DNA of 64,000 bases, from assembly GCA_963825585.1 (NCBI GenBank), contig CAWGTX010000008.1:62001-126000 (forward strand). Reading direction: 5' to 3'. A program made the translations under genes and the position numbers. This DNA is from JAOUGY01 sp963825585. Lineage in GTDB: Bacteria > Actinomycetota > Acidimicrobiia > Spongiisociales > ZC4RG35. This document shows positions 17,922 to 26,024 of the stretch, piece by piece. The notes under the pieces were generated by a model, which was not told the origin of the DNA, did not search any database, and saw only the letters and a list, made by a program, of their open reading frames with translations. The number at the start of each line of letters is the position of its first letter. Position 1 is the stretch's first letter.

Positions 17922-18784
17922 ACCCGCACCTCGGCCCGGGTGGTCGCCGGCAAGGTGAGCGTCACCCAGCCGTCGACGACCTCGAGGTCGCCGCCCATGT
18001 GCCTGGCGAGCGTCCGGGCTACCGGCAGGCACAGCCCCAGGTTGTCGGGTCGGTTGGCGTCGCCTCCCGACCGGTACCGCTCGAACACGTCGGTCCCGGG
18101 CGCCGTCGGTGCCGACGACTCTTCTGCGGCGAACGAACCCGACGCCAACTCGCTCGACAGTCCCAGCACCGCGGTGAGCGGAGTGCGGAGCTCGTGGGCG
18201 ACCGAGTCGATCAGGCGATCCTTCTCGTCGATGAGCTCGGTGAGGCGGATCTCCTCCAGGCTCTGTTCCACCACCCGGGCCCGGTACTCCCGGAGCACCG
18301 CCCCGATCTCGAGGAAGCCCACACCGGCCACCGCCACGAGGGCCACCTCGCCAATCAGCCCCGAAGCGGAGTTGTCGACTCCGATCAGGCCCGACCACCA
18401 CAAGGCGAGTTGCGCCAATTGAATCCCGACGGCCGTGGTGGTGACTGCGATGGCGGTTCGGCGCGACAGCAGCAATCCGGCCACCAGCACCGAGAACACC
18501 GGGAGCAATTCCAGGGCCGGGACCGATCCGAGCCACGTCCACATCCACGCCTCGAGCCCGAGGCTGATGGCGATGCCCGATTCGATGCGGTGTCTGGCCA
18601 ACCACCGGGCCGGGAGGGCGGGCACCACCGCCAGGAGTGCCACCAACGCTGCCAGCGGGGCAGAGCGGATGGGGGCTGACGCCAGCAACGTGCCGACCAG
18701 GGCGGCGTACAACCCGAGACGCAACGCCAACAACCCGCGGTTGAGGCGAGCCAATCGACCCTCGACCAGCTTTCTCGATTCCAC
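17918..18784 (-). CDS. histidine kinase with most of the ATP-binding domain missing
   Basis: About 288 residues from a GTG at 18784; TTG 18799 is another possible start. Five or six membrane helices occupy the first 170 residues. Then come a linker helix (VVEQSLEEIRLTELIDEKDRL, cut here as VVEQSLEEIRL and TELIDEKDRL) and an intact H-box (SVAHELRTPLTAVLGLSSEL). After SGSFAAEE the frame jumps to TDVFERYRSGGDANRPDNLG and LCLPVARTLARHMGGDLEV. That is the F/G2 end of HATPase_c, without the second HisKA helix, N box and G1 box. About 100 residues are absent in frame. It can be a phosphoacceptor but should not bind ATP. Confidence 0.7.
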   Translation of the reverse strand: MESRKLVEGRLARLNRGLLALRLGLYAALVGTLLASAPIRSAPLAALVALLAVVPALPARWLARHRIESGIAISLGLEAWMWTWLGSVPALELLPVFSVLVAGLLLSRRTAIAVTTTAVGIQLAQLALWWSGLIGVDNSASGLIGEVALVAVAGVGFLEIGAVLREYRARVVEQSLEEIRLTELIDEKDRLIDSVAHELRTPLTAVLGLSSELASGSFAAEESSAPTAPGTDVFERYRSGGDANRPDNLGLCLPVARTLARHMGGDLEVVDGWVTLTLPATTRAEVRV

Positions 18785-18902
18785 CTTCCACTCATCGGCC
18801 AAATGCCCGCGAATCCGTAGCGCACGGACCGAGCACCGATTTCGCGCCTTGGCGGATCCGGCGCCTCTAACCGTAGAATCCGATGTCCCCTCGAGGTGAA
18901 GG

Positions 18903-20426
18903 ATGCCTTCCCCGTTCGATGACCTCCGTACCCGCCGTCGTTCGCCCCGCGTGCCCGCCATTCTCACCGGCGTCGTGATCGTGGGGCTGGCGGTCGTGCA
19001 GCTGGGGGGTGGTGGTCCGTTCTTCAGTTTCAGCTCGGCTCGCGAGTGCCGGGCCGTGGTTTCCCGGGACGGCCACGATCTGGCGGACAACCCCATCGAA
19101 GCCGTGGTGGGTGCGTCGAACTCGTCGTATCCGTGCGCCGAACACGTCACCATCGCCCAGATATCCGACCCGGCCGCCGTCCGCTCCGGCGCCGAGCACG
19201 CCGTGGAGGAGGGCGGGCCACTCCTGGTCGTCTCCGCGGACGTGATCGACCCTGTCGTCATCGCCGAATTGAACCGCCTCGAGCCGGAACGGGTCACGCT
19301 GGTCGGCCTCGGTGACCAGGCCGGTTCGCAGGTGACGGCGCTCGGCGTGGAGGTCGATCGGCTCGACGTCGACAGCGCCGCCCTCGGCCCCGCCCAATCA
19401 GAGGAGAGCGGGGGGCCGGTCTTCCTGCTCGACTCGACCGTGTCGGCGGTGTTGCCCGCCATCGAGGTGTTGGCGTCGCAGACCGGCGGCAAAGTGCTGG
19501 TGGCCGAGGACATCGACCTGGCGGACCTCCCCGATCCGATGCGGCTGGTGATCGAGGCCGCTTCGGCCCTCCGGCTCGTGGGCGGGTTCGACCCGACCAC
19601 CGCCTGGCAGGTCGAGTTGGTGCGCTCCGATGCCGAACTGCCCGGTGGCGGCATGACCCTCTTCCCCGGCAAACGTCTGGTCGGCTTCTACGGCAGTCCG
19701 TTGACGACGCAGCTCGGTGTGCTGGGTGAGCAAGGCCCGGCCGGGACCCACGAGCGGATGATGGGCGAGATCGAGGGGTACGGGGCCGATGGTGCCACGG
19801 TGGTGCCGGTGTTCGAGCTCATCGCCACCGTCGCCTCGTCCGGTCCAGGTGAAGACGGTGACTACTCCGACGAGGCTTCGATGGCCACCTTGCGGCCCTG
19901 GGTCGACTACGCCGCCGAGAACGGCATCTACGTGGTCATCGATCTGCAGTCGGGTCGATCCGACTTCCTCGATCAGGCAAAACGGTACGAGGAGCTGCTG
20001 CGGCTCCCTCACGTCGGCCTCGCCCTCGATCCCGAGTGGCGGTTGGGTCCCGACCAGGTGCATCTCGAACAGATCGGCACGGTCGACGCCGCCGAGATCA
20101 ACCGTGTCGCCGACTGGTTGGCGGGCATCGTGCGTGAGGAGGTCGTGCCTCAGAAGCTCTTCCTGCTGCACCAGTTCCGGGAATCGATGATCACCAACCG
20201 CGAGGAGCTGATCTCGCCAGAGGAACTGGCGGTGGTGATCCAGATGGACGGCCAGGGACCGCTCCCCACGAAGGTCGCCACGTGGAGTGGTCTCACGGCC
20301 AACTGGAACGCCGACCGCGGCTACCTGTGGGGATGGAAGAACTTCTATGACGAGGATGTGCCCCGCGCCACGCCCGCACAGGTGCTCGATCTGTTTCCCG
20401 TCCCTGTGTTCATCTCGTACCAGTGA
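18903..20426 (+). CDS. exported protein with CWB2-like N-part and TIM-barrel-like C-part
   Basis: 507 residues. A cytoplasmic basic start (DDLRTRRRSPRVP) and one hydrophobic segment at about 19-37 anchor it or direct its export. Residues about 48-200 show two copies of the pattern seen in cell-wall-binding repeat 2: a GASNSSYPCA-type start, GGPLLVVSADVIDP and a later LEPERVTLVGLGDQAGSQV. From about 255 a second domain starts RLVGFYGSPLTTQLGVLG and continues with VVIDLQSGRSDF, GLALDPEWRLG and a C-terminal strand VFISYQ, resembling a glycosidase-like barrel. A TAGAAT box and a GAAGG ribosome site precede the ATG. Likely a surface protein; substrate unknown. Confidence 0.65.
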   Translation: MPSPFDDLRTRRRSPRVPAILTGVVIVGLAVVQLGGGGPFFSFSSARECRAVVSRDGHDLADNPIEAVVGASNSSYPCAEHVTIAQISDPAAVRSGAEHAVEEGGPLLVVSADVIDPVVIAELNRLEPERVTLVGLGDQAGSQVTALGVEVDRLDVDSAALGPAQSEESGGPVFLLDSTVSAVLPAIEVLASQTGGKVLVAEDIDLADLPDPMRLVIEAASALRLVGGFDPTTAWQVELVRSDAELPGGGMTLFPGKRLVGFYGSPLTTQLGVLGEQGPAGTHERMMGEIEGYGADGATVVPVFELIATVASSGPGEDGDYSDEASMATLRPWVDYAAENGIYVVIDLQSGRSDFLDQAKRYEELLRLPHVGLALDPEWRLGPDQVHLEQIGTVDAAEINRVADWLAGIVREEVVPQKLFLLHQFRESMITNREELISPEELAVVIQMDGQGPLPTKVATWSGLTANWNADRGYLWGWKNFYDEDVPRATPAQVLDLFPVPVFISYQ

Positions 20427-20755
20427 CGGCTGCCCGGTCACACGCAGTGCCCTCTCCGAACTGGGGACAGAAGAGTGTGGCGTGCGCGCCGAGACGTCCA
20501 TCGCCCAGCCCGGTCGATGAACGTCGTCGGCGCCCCACCCCTCGAGTCCCCATCCCTCGAGTCCCTATCCGGGCGCTCCACCCCGGACGCCGCACCGCGG
20601 GCGGCACACCCCGGTCGTCCGCCTGATCGATCGCCCCTGATCGATCGCTCCCTGTCGCGCGCTCCACGCGAGTACCCCGCTCGTGTGGAAGGATCACCTC
20701 ACCGTGGTCCGAGCCGTGGAGTCCCCACAGCCCGGCTGAGACCAACGGGTGATCC
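20427..20755 (+). other. non-coding stretch with short tandem repeats
   Basis: No gene supported. Two tandem patterns are visible: CTCGAGTCCCCATCC then CTCGAGTCCCTATCC near 20541-20570, and TGATCGATCGCCCC then TGATCGATCGCTCC at 20624-20651, followed by a weaker third unit. The second has a 14-bp (two heptamer) period. The rest shows nothing I can name. Confidence 0.5.
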
Positions 20756-21076
20756 TCAGTCGCGCACGATGGCCAGGTGCACCCCTGCAGGCGCCCGTCG
20801 CATGGTCCCCACCATGCGCCCCCCGAGCATGCCACCCGCAACCACCAAGCCGAGGCCTTCCAGCGGCCTCCCGTTCGCCCCCAACGCCAGGCCGACGGCA
20901 GCGAGAACGACGAGCCCTGTCGTTTTCGGCTCCGCCAGCAGTCCGGCGAACACCATCACGGACACGGTGGCCAGCCCCAGCGCTGGTCCTGTGTCACCGG
21001 ACGACGCCAGCTCCCCAGCAAGCGTCAGTCCGAGTGCCATTGCCCCGAGGGCCGTGATGTACCTTCCCATGACCAC
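20756..21076 (-). CDS. small membrane protein
   Basis: 106 residues (start MVMGRYITALG, or the ATG two codons later). Three to four hydrophobic segments run almost end to end: about 6-22, 30-46, 52-68 and 75-88, with a polar C-terminal tail (RRAPAGVHLAIVRD). It lies divergent from the metalloprotease gene. No family recognised; the call rests on composition and on the absence of a better frame. Confidence 0.45.
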   Translation of the reverse strand: MVMGRYITALGAMALGLTLAGELASSGDTGPALGLATVSVMVFAGLLAEPKTTGLVVLAAVGLALGANGRPLEGLGLVVAGGMLGGRMVGTMRRAPAGVHLAIVRD

Positions 21077-21193
21077 TTATTGTGGTCGACGAACACGTGC
21101 CGTGAAGACACAAGTGATGCGTCTCCGGGTGGACTAGTCAGTGCTCCCGGCCCGTACACTGCGGCTCGCACTGTCGAGCGGGTGGGTGTTGAG

Positions 21194-22960
21194 GTGCGTC
21201 GGAAACTCTCGGTTCTCCTGGGTGTTGCTGTCGCGGGCTTCATAGCCGCCTCGGCCGGTCCGGCGTGGGCTCATCACGGGGAGGTCCCGGAAGGTGTCGG
21301 GATCCCGGCGACCGTCTTCCTCCCCGAGCGCGCCGAGCTCTCCGGCCTCGATGCCGCCGACCTGTACGGTTGGGAACCGCTCGGTATCGTCGCCGGCGAC
21401 GACGTTCGCAACTACACCCTGGGAACCGACCGCTGGGCGGTGTGGGTCTGCGACTACCCGGGCACAGGCATCGGAGTCACCCCGGCATCGGCGACCGACT
21501 TCCTCAGCTCGGTGGTCGCCCCCCACTACGACTGGCTCTCTGAAGGGGCGTACTCGATGACCTTCGTCACGGGCGGCACAGTGGTCGGATCCGACCCCAA
21601 CGGTTGCCTGGATGCGGTCGCCAGTGCGACCCAACCCGCCACCGTTTCCGGCGCCATCGTCATCGCCGATGCCCAACTCGGGTTCGGTTTCGGCGGTCCC
21701 GGACTGACCTGCCCTGAGAGCGTGTGTGGTGGGGCCACACCGCGGACGTTCCCCGCCAACTCCCGGATCGTGTTCATGGGTGGCGAGTCGGTGGTGGGCG
21801 TGTCGCCGTGGCCGGCCCCGGTCGCATCGCTCGTCACCCATGAGATCGGCCACGGGATCGGCTGGCCCCACTCCTACACCGGCGAAACCTTCGTCGGTGG
21901 GGGTGTCTGGGAGTACGACAACCCCATCGACCTGATGTCCGGAAACACTGGGGCCGATCTGTTCAGCACCGTGACCGACTCGTATTCCACGCTCGCGTTC
22001 AACCGGTACGCCGCCGGGTGGATCGATCCCGCCGACGTCGAGATCCACACCGGCGGTTCCACCGAGCTCGTGCTGAACGCCACCGGGTCCGACGGCACCG
22101 AGATGGTGGTGATCCCACTCGGGGAACAGGGGCACTTGATCGCCCTCGACGCCCGGATCCGATCCGGCAACGACCCCATCCCGGCGTCCTGGGAAGGCGT
22201 CAGCGTCCACACCATCGACCAGCGCAGCGACGGGGCCTGCTTCAGCGCCATCTATGACGCCTGCTACGGCCTCGACAGACGTACTGCCCAGAACCCCACC
22301 GAGCCCGACTCCATCGCCCATGTGTTCGGCGTCGGCGACAGCACCACCATCTCGGGCGTCCGGCTGACGGTGGTGGAGCGCACGGGCGACGGGTTTCGGA
22401 TCCGGCTGGACGGCGGTCCCGCCGCCAGTCGGTTCTTCGACACCGATGAGAGCCCGTTCGTCTCAGACATCGAATGGCTGGCTGACACCGGGATCACCCG
22501 GGGATGCAACCCGCCCGCCAACGATCGCTTCTGCCCGGACGAGCCGGTGACGCGCGGTCAGATGGCTGCGTTCCTCACCCGTGCGTTGGGGCTCACCGAT
22601 ACCGGTGGGATCAGCTTCGCCGACACCGGAGGCAGCGTCTTCTCGACCGACATCGCCCGCCTGGCGGCCGCCGGGATCACCCGGGGATGCAACCCGCCCG
22701 CCAACGATCGCTTCTGCCCGGACGAGCCGGTGACGCGCGGTCAGATGGCTGCGTTCCTCACCCGTGCGTTCGGGCTCGCCGATACCGGTGGGATCAGCTT
22801 CACGGACACCGTCGGAACCGTGTTCGAGTCCGACATCGCCCGCCTGGCGGCCGCCGGGATCACCCGTGGATGTACGACGACCCGGTTCTGTCCCGGTGAC
22901 CCCGTGACCCGGGGTCAGATGGCGGCGTTCCTCCACCGCTCCGAGCCGCTGCTCCCGTAA
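21194..22960 (+). CDS. secreted zinc metalloprotease with three S-layer-like modules
   Basis: About 588 residues from GTG 21194 (an alternative GTG lies at 21182). A signal peptide (RRKLSVLLGVAVAGFIAASA, cleavage after PAWA) is followed by a peptidase domain. The zinc motif is HEIGHGIGWPH, the full HExxHxxGxxH of metzincins, and a Met-turn-like DLMSGN follows. A beta-rich domain comes next. Three C-terminal modules of about 60 residues each start with FxDT and contain ITRGCNPPAN, RFCPDEPVTRGQ and MAAFLTRALGL. Such modules resemble SLH domains and probably attach the enzyme to the cell surface. The first two modules are almost identical in DNA. Substrate unknown. Confidence 0.8.
   Translation: MRRKLSVLLGVAVAGFIAASAGPAWAHHGEVPEGVGIPATVFLPERAELSGLDAADLYGWEPLGIVAGDDVRNYTLGTDRWAVWVCDYPGTGIGVTPASATDFLSSVVAPHYDWLSEGAYSMTFVTGGTVVGSDPNGCLDAVASATQPATVSGAIVIADAQLGFGFGGPGLTCPESVCGGATPRTFPANSRIVFMGGESVVGVSPWPAPVASLVTHEIGHGIGWPHSYTGETFVGGGVWEYDNPIDLMSGNTGADLFSTVTDSYSTLAFNRYAAGWIDPADVEIHTGGSTELVLNATGSDGTEMVVIPLGEQGHLIALDARIRSGNDPIPASWEGVSVHTIDQRSDGACFSAIYDACYGLDRRTAQNPTEPDSIAHVFGVGDSTTISGVRLTVVERTGDGFRIRLDGGPAASRFFDTDESPFVSDIEWLADTGITRGCNPPANDRFCPDEPVTRGQMAAFLTRALGLTDTGGISFADTGGSVFSTDIARLAAAGITRGCNPPANDRFCPDEPVTRGQMAAFLTRAFGLADTGGISFTDTVGTVFESDIARLAAAGITRGCTTTRFCPGDPVTRGQMAAFLHRSEPLLP
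22489..22590 (+). repeat. S-layer-like module repeat, unit 1
   Basis: About 100 bp identical or nearly so to 22669-22770, exactly 180 bp downstream, inside the metalloprotease gene. It points to recent tandem duplication or conversion of the module. Confidence 0.75.
22669..22770 (+). repeat. S-layer-like module repeat, unit 2
   Basis: Partner of 22489-22590. The flanking module sequence diverges, so the identity is confined to the ITRGCNPPAN to FLTRAFGL section. Confidence 0.75.
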
Positions 22961-22986
22961 GCGATCCCCGGCATGGGTGGGCACCG

Positions 22987-23133
22987 GCAGAACGCAGAAC
23001 GCCGAACGCCCAGAAACGTGGCAACAGCCACCGCGAGAGCTTTCACACCCCCGGCCAAGCGCGCGATCGGTCCGGGACCAGTACCGGCGGGGGGTGGCCG
23101 AGCGGTACAACGTAGAACGTACAACGTAGAACG
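22987..23133 (+). repeat. heptanucleotide-phased microsatellites
   Basis: GCAGAAC-GCAGAAC-GCCGAAC starts near 22987. At 23106-23133 the 14-mer TACAACGTAGAACG occurs twice in tandem, which is four heptamers (TACAACG/TAGAACG). Both have a 7-bp period and a GAAC core and lie in the non-coding interval after the metalloprotease gene. Confidence 0.65.
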
Positions 23134-23381
23134 TACCGAAAACTGGCTATCGGCCGCCTTGACCCTCAACCGTCGGGTCGTGCACGTGGCAACAGCCACC
23201 GTGGGAGCTTTCACACCCTCGGCCAAGCACGCGATCAGTCCGGGACCAGTACCGGCGGGGGGTCGAAGGGGCGTCGCCCTCAGGAACCGTTCACCGTTGA
23301 ATGTGGCAACCGGAGTCCCGCGTGGGGCCTGCACCCCCGGCCAAGCACGCATGAGCACCGGGACCAGTACCGGCGGGGGGT
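23018..23381 (+). repeat. three copies of a 78-80 bp non-coding repeat
   Basis: Units at 23018-23095, 23186-23263 and 23302-23381 start GTGGCAAC and end GGGACCAGTACCGGCGGGGG plus GT. Units 1 and 2 differ at only a few positions; unit 3 is more divergent at its left end. Each can fold with ACCCCC/CGGCC pairing to the terminal G-run. No frame is shared between them, so they are not coding. With the microsatellites and terminators they fill the interval 22961-23442. Confidence 0.75.
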
Positions 23382-23385
23382 CGAA

Positions 23386-23428
23386 GGGGGGTCGTCCCCC
23401 CTGGGCATGACCGGGGGGTCGTCCCCCC
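23386..23428. terminator. tandem C/G hairpins between convergent genes
   Basis: GGGGGG-TCGT-CCCCCC occurs at 23386-23401 and again at 23413-23428, each followed by TGGGCATGA. They sit between the convergent metalloprotease and glutaredoxin genes, just after the stop of the latter, and could end transcription from both sides. Confidence 0.5.
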
Positions 23429-23442
23429 TGGGCATGAACGGG

Positions 23443-23721
23443 TCAGCGGCCTGAGGGGCGTCCGAGGCCGGTCGACGGTGGAGGTTCGACTCCGAGCTTG
23501 GTGAGCACCGTGGCAGGGGAGGGGTTCGTGAGGTACTCGTCGCCGATGACCACCGTGGGGACGGTCTCGTTGCCGTTGTTGACCGACCTGACGAATACAG
23601 CGGCCTCGTCGTCCTCCCAGATGTTCCGGCGCCGGTACTCCACACCGGCACGGGCCAGTTCGCGCTCGAGGCGCATGCAGAAACCACACCCCGGACGCCA
23701 GAAGACTGTCATGTCGCTCAC
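23443..23721 (-). CDS. glutaredoxin / mycoredoxin-like protein
   Basis: 92 residues of thioredoxin fold: a first strand MTVFWRP, the dithiol CGFC at about 12-15 and the cis-proline segment VPTVVIGDEYLTNPSP. The DDEAAVFVRSVNNGNETVP middle is typical of the actinobacterial mycoredoxin-type glutaredoxins, which reduce mixed disulphides with mycothiol. With other mycothiol-linked genes in the window this is the best reading; a plain glutaredoxin is the alternative. The C-terminal tail PPPSTGLGRPSGR looks disordered. Confidence 0.8.
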   Translation of the reverse strand: MSDMTVFWRPGCGFCMRLERELARAGVEYRRRNIWEDDEAAVFVRSVNNGNETVPTVVIGDEYLTNPSPATVLTKLGVEPPPSTGLGRPSGR

Positions 23722-23792
23722 GATGCGAGTCTACGAGAGGAGGGCGCTTTCCCCGAGCGTGGAGGTGGCGTTGGGCTCCCGGGGAAGCCGGG

Positions 23793-25925
23793 CTATCCGG
23801 CCAGAGCCCGCTGAGCCTCCTGCTCGACCGGGCGAGCCGCACCGATTGGGAGCGTGAGACGGAAGGTCGGGAGAGGCTCGTGGACGTAGCGGACGTCGCC
23901 ACCCATCAGGCGGGCCAGTTGCCGGCTGACGGTGAGCCCCAGCCCGATCGACGCCGTCCGTCCATGGGCTTCGCCACTGGAGTACGCCTCGAAGATCTCA
24001 GAGCGGCGGGCGGGTGGGATTCCGGGACCGTCGTCGGACACCTCGAGCACGGCCGCGCCGTCGACGGTTGTCACCTTGATGAACACCCGGGTCCCACCGT
24101 GGCGGTGGCCATTGGCAACGAGGTTGCGGATGATCTGGCGGACCCGGAGCGGGTCGGCGTAGGTGGAGACCGCCGCGAGGTCGGTGGATGCGATCCGACG
24201 GGTCTGCTCGCTCGACATCGACATGAGTGCGTCGCTCACCACCTCGTCGAGCCGGATCATCTCGGGAAGAACCGTTATCGATTCGGCGGTGGCGCGGGCG
24301 GACACGAGGAGGTCCTCGATGATGTTGCCGACTTCGCTGCTCTGGCGGGCGATCAAGTCGATGAACTCCGCCACCTCCTCCTCGGAGAAATCCTGACGGC
24401 GCCCGCTCAGCTCGGACGAGAGTCCCATCACCACCGCCATCGGCGTGCGGAGCTCGTGGCTGACCGAGGCGATGAAGCGGTCCTTGGCCTTGACGATGTC
24501 CTCGAGATTGCGCCGGGCGTCGGCCCTCGTCCGGGCCACGCCGAGCATCTGGGCGATGGTTGCCACGGTGCGGATGTCGCCGGCTCCCCAGTCCCGCGCG
24601 GTCGTGGCGGTCACGCCGATCATCCCCACGACGGTTCCGCCGGTGACGATGGGGAAGGCGATCTCGGCGGCCGCCGAGGGCAGATGCTGGCCGTACCAGC
24701 GCTGCTGTGCCTGACCGAGCGAGGTGACGTCGGAGACGATCCAGGGCCGGGTGTCGAGGATGGGGGCGTAGACCGGGGGCCATGACATCCACTCGCCGCG
24801 TTCCAGCGACCGGGTCAGGCCGGCCCCGTCGGCGAGGGCGACCGTGCGCGTCTCCAGCCCGAGGCCGTGCTGACCGTGGGGTCGAACATCCTTCACATAG
24901 GCCACCTCGCCGTCGAGTGCATCGAGGATGAGATCGAGTGCGCTGTCGATGTCCTCGTCGCCGGACTCGAACAGGACCCGGGCCGAGCCGGTGATGGCCG
25001 TTTGGATCGCCAGGGAACGGTCCCGTTGCGCGATCACATGTTCGAGGTCGGCGAGCGCCCGCTCCCGCTGCCACACCGACGCCAGCATGTCGGCGATGGT
25101 CGAAAGCAGATCGAGATCCGAATCCTCCCAGCGGCGTGCGCCGTCGGTTACGAGGAGGCCCACGTGCCCGACCCAGCTGCCCTGCACCATGATCGGGAAC
25201 TCGACGGCCGCCGTGATCCGGATCGCAGCGTTCTGGTAGAACAACCGGTCGGGCATCGGGATGTCGTCGACCGTGGTGAACTGGTGGCTTCGGCCGGTTG
25301 ACAGCAGCGAGGCGGCATGCGGCAGGTGCGACCAGTTCACCGTCTCCAACAGTCCGTCACGTCGCCCGGCGGCGTAAACGATGCGCGTTTCCAGCGACTC
25401 ACCGGCCGCCCGGTTGCGCGACACCATGATGAGGTCACATCCGACCGAGCGGATCAGGTTCTCCATGGCGGCCTCGACTTCGAGGGTGTCGCAGTCACGC
25501 AGGATGGCCCTGGTGGTTTCCACCAGCGCCGTCTCCACCGCCAGCCGGTCGCGGGCCGTGTGGAGTGCGGTGACGGAGACCGATTGGAAACCGCCGGACC
25601 TGGCTCGGTTTCGCTCGGCGAGCTCGGACGCGATGACCACCGCCGCGAGTAGTTGCACGGCGACGGTCAGGGCGCTGAGACGGTTGGTGGGAGAGAGAAG
25701 CGCAAAAGCGGCCAACGCAACGACCGCGCCCACCTTCGCCGAGGCGCTCCGCCTGGTGTGGAGGCCTGCCAGCACGGCCCCCGTCGACATGGTGAGGAGG
25801 CCTGTCAGAGCGTCGGGTGCAAGGGCGGCCGAGAGGGCTCCGGTCGCCAGTGCCAAGGCGGCAACGAACAACCACCCTGGATGGGATGCGCTCGTCGATT
25901 GCCCGGCGGCGTTTGGGAAATCCAT
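23793..25925 (-). CDS. membrane histidine kinase with two GAF domains
   Basis: 710 residues from ATG 25925 (a longer frame upstream lacks support). Four or five membrane helices in the first 105 residues lead to two GAF-like domains (about 130-300 and 320-465), each with the small-ligand-binding pattern (FPIMVQGSWVGHVGLLV; FPIVTGGTVVGMIGV). Then the HisKA H-box (ASVSHELRTPMAVVMGLSSE), the second helix, N-box (IIRNLVANGHRHGG), G1 (DDGPGIPP) and G2 (IGLGLTVSRQLARLMGGD) follow. All kinase elements are present. There is no adjacent response regulator, so it is an orphan sensor. It is divergent from the sugar kinase gene, with 99 bp between. Confidence 0.85.
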   Translation of the reverse strand: MDFPNAAGQSTSASHPGWLFVAALALATGALSAALAPDALTGLLTMSTGAVLAGLHTRRSASAKVGAVVALAAFALLSPTNRLSALTVAVQLLAAVVIASELAERNRARSGGFQSVSVTALHTARDRLAVETALVETTRAILRDCDTLEVEAAMENLIRSVGCDLIMVSRNRAAGESLETRIVYAAGRRDGLLETVNWSHLPHAASLLSTGRSHQFTTVDDIPMPDRLFYQNAAIRITAAVEFPIMVQGSWVGHVGLLVTDGARRWEDSDLDLLSTIADMLASVWQRERALADLEHVIAQRDRSLAIQTAITGSARVLFESGDEDIDSALDLILDALDGEVAYVKDVRPHGQHGLGLETRTVALADGAGLTRSLERGEWMSWPPVYAPILDTRPWIVSDVTSLGQAQQRWYGQHLPSAAAEIAFPIVTGGTVVGMIGVTATTARDWGAGDIRTVATIAQMLGVARTRADARRNLEDIVKAKDRFIASVSHELRTPMAVVMGLSSELSGRRQDFSEEEVAEFIDLIARQSSEVGNIIEDLLVSARATAESITVLPEMIRLDEVVSDALMSMSSEQTRRIASTDLAAVSTYADPLRVRQIIRNLVANGHRHGGTRVFIKVTTVDGAAVLEVSDDGPGIPPARRSEIFEAYSSGEAHGRTASIGLGLTVSRQLARLMGGDVRYVHEPLPTFRLTLPIGAARPVEQEAQRALAG

Positions 25926-26024
25926 GGTTGTTCTCTCGGTCCGATGGTCTCCCCGTCGGCGGAGTCGCCTGCATCTTTCGCGATGTGGGCAGGGGGTGGG
26001 ACGAGTCGGTAGCCTCGCCGACGC

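Noticed and set aside
17918..19672. Long N-terminal extension of the truncated histidine kinase
   Set aside because: The extra 296 codons are antisense to the exported CWB2-like gene and low in complexity; the kinase more likely starts near 18784.
20777..21193. N-terminal extension of the metalloprotease
   Set aside because: The signal peptide begins at the GTG near 21194; the upstream part is antisense to a small membrane-protein gene.
23018..23381. CRISPR array
   Set aside because: Only three units of 78-80 bp with irregular gaps, and no cas genes in the window.
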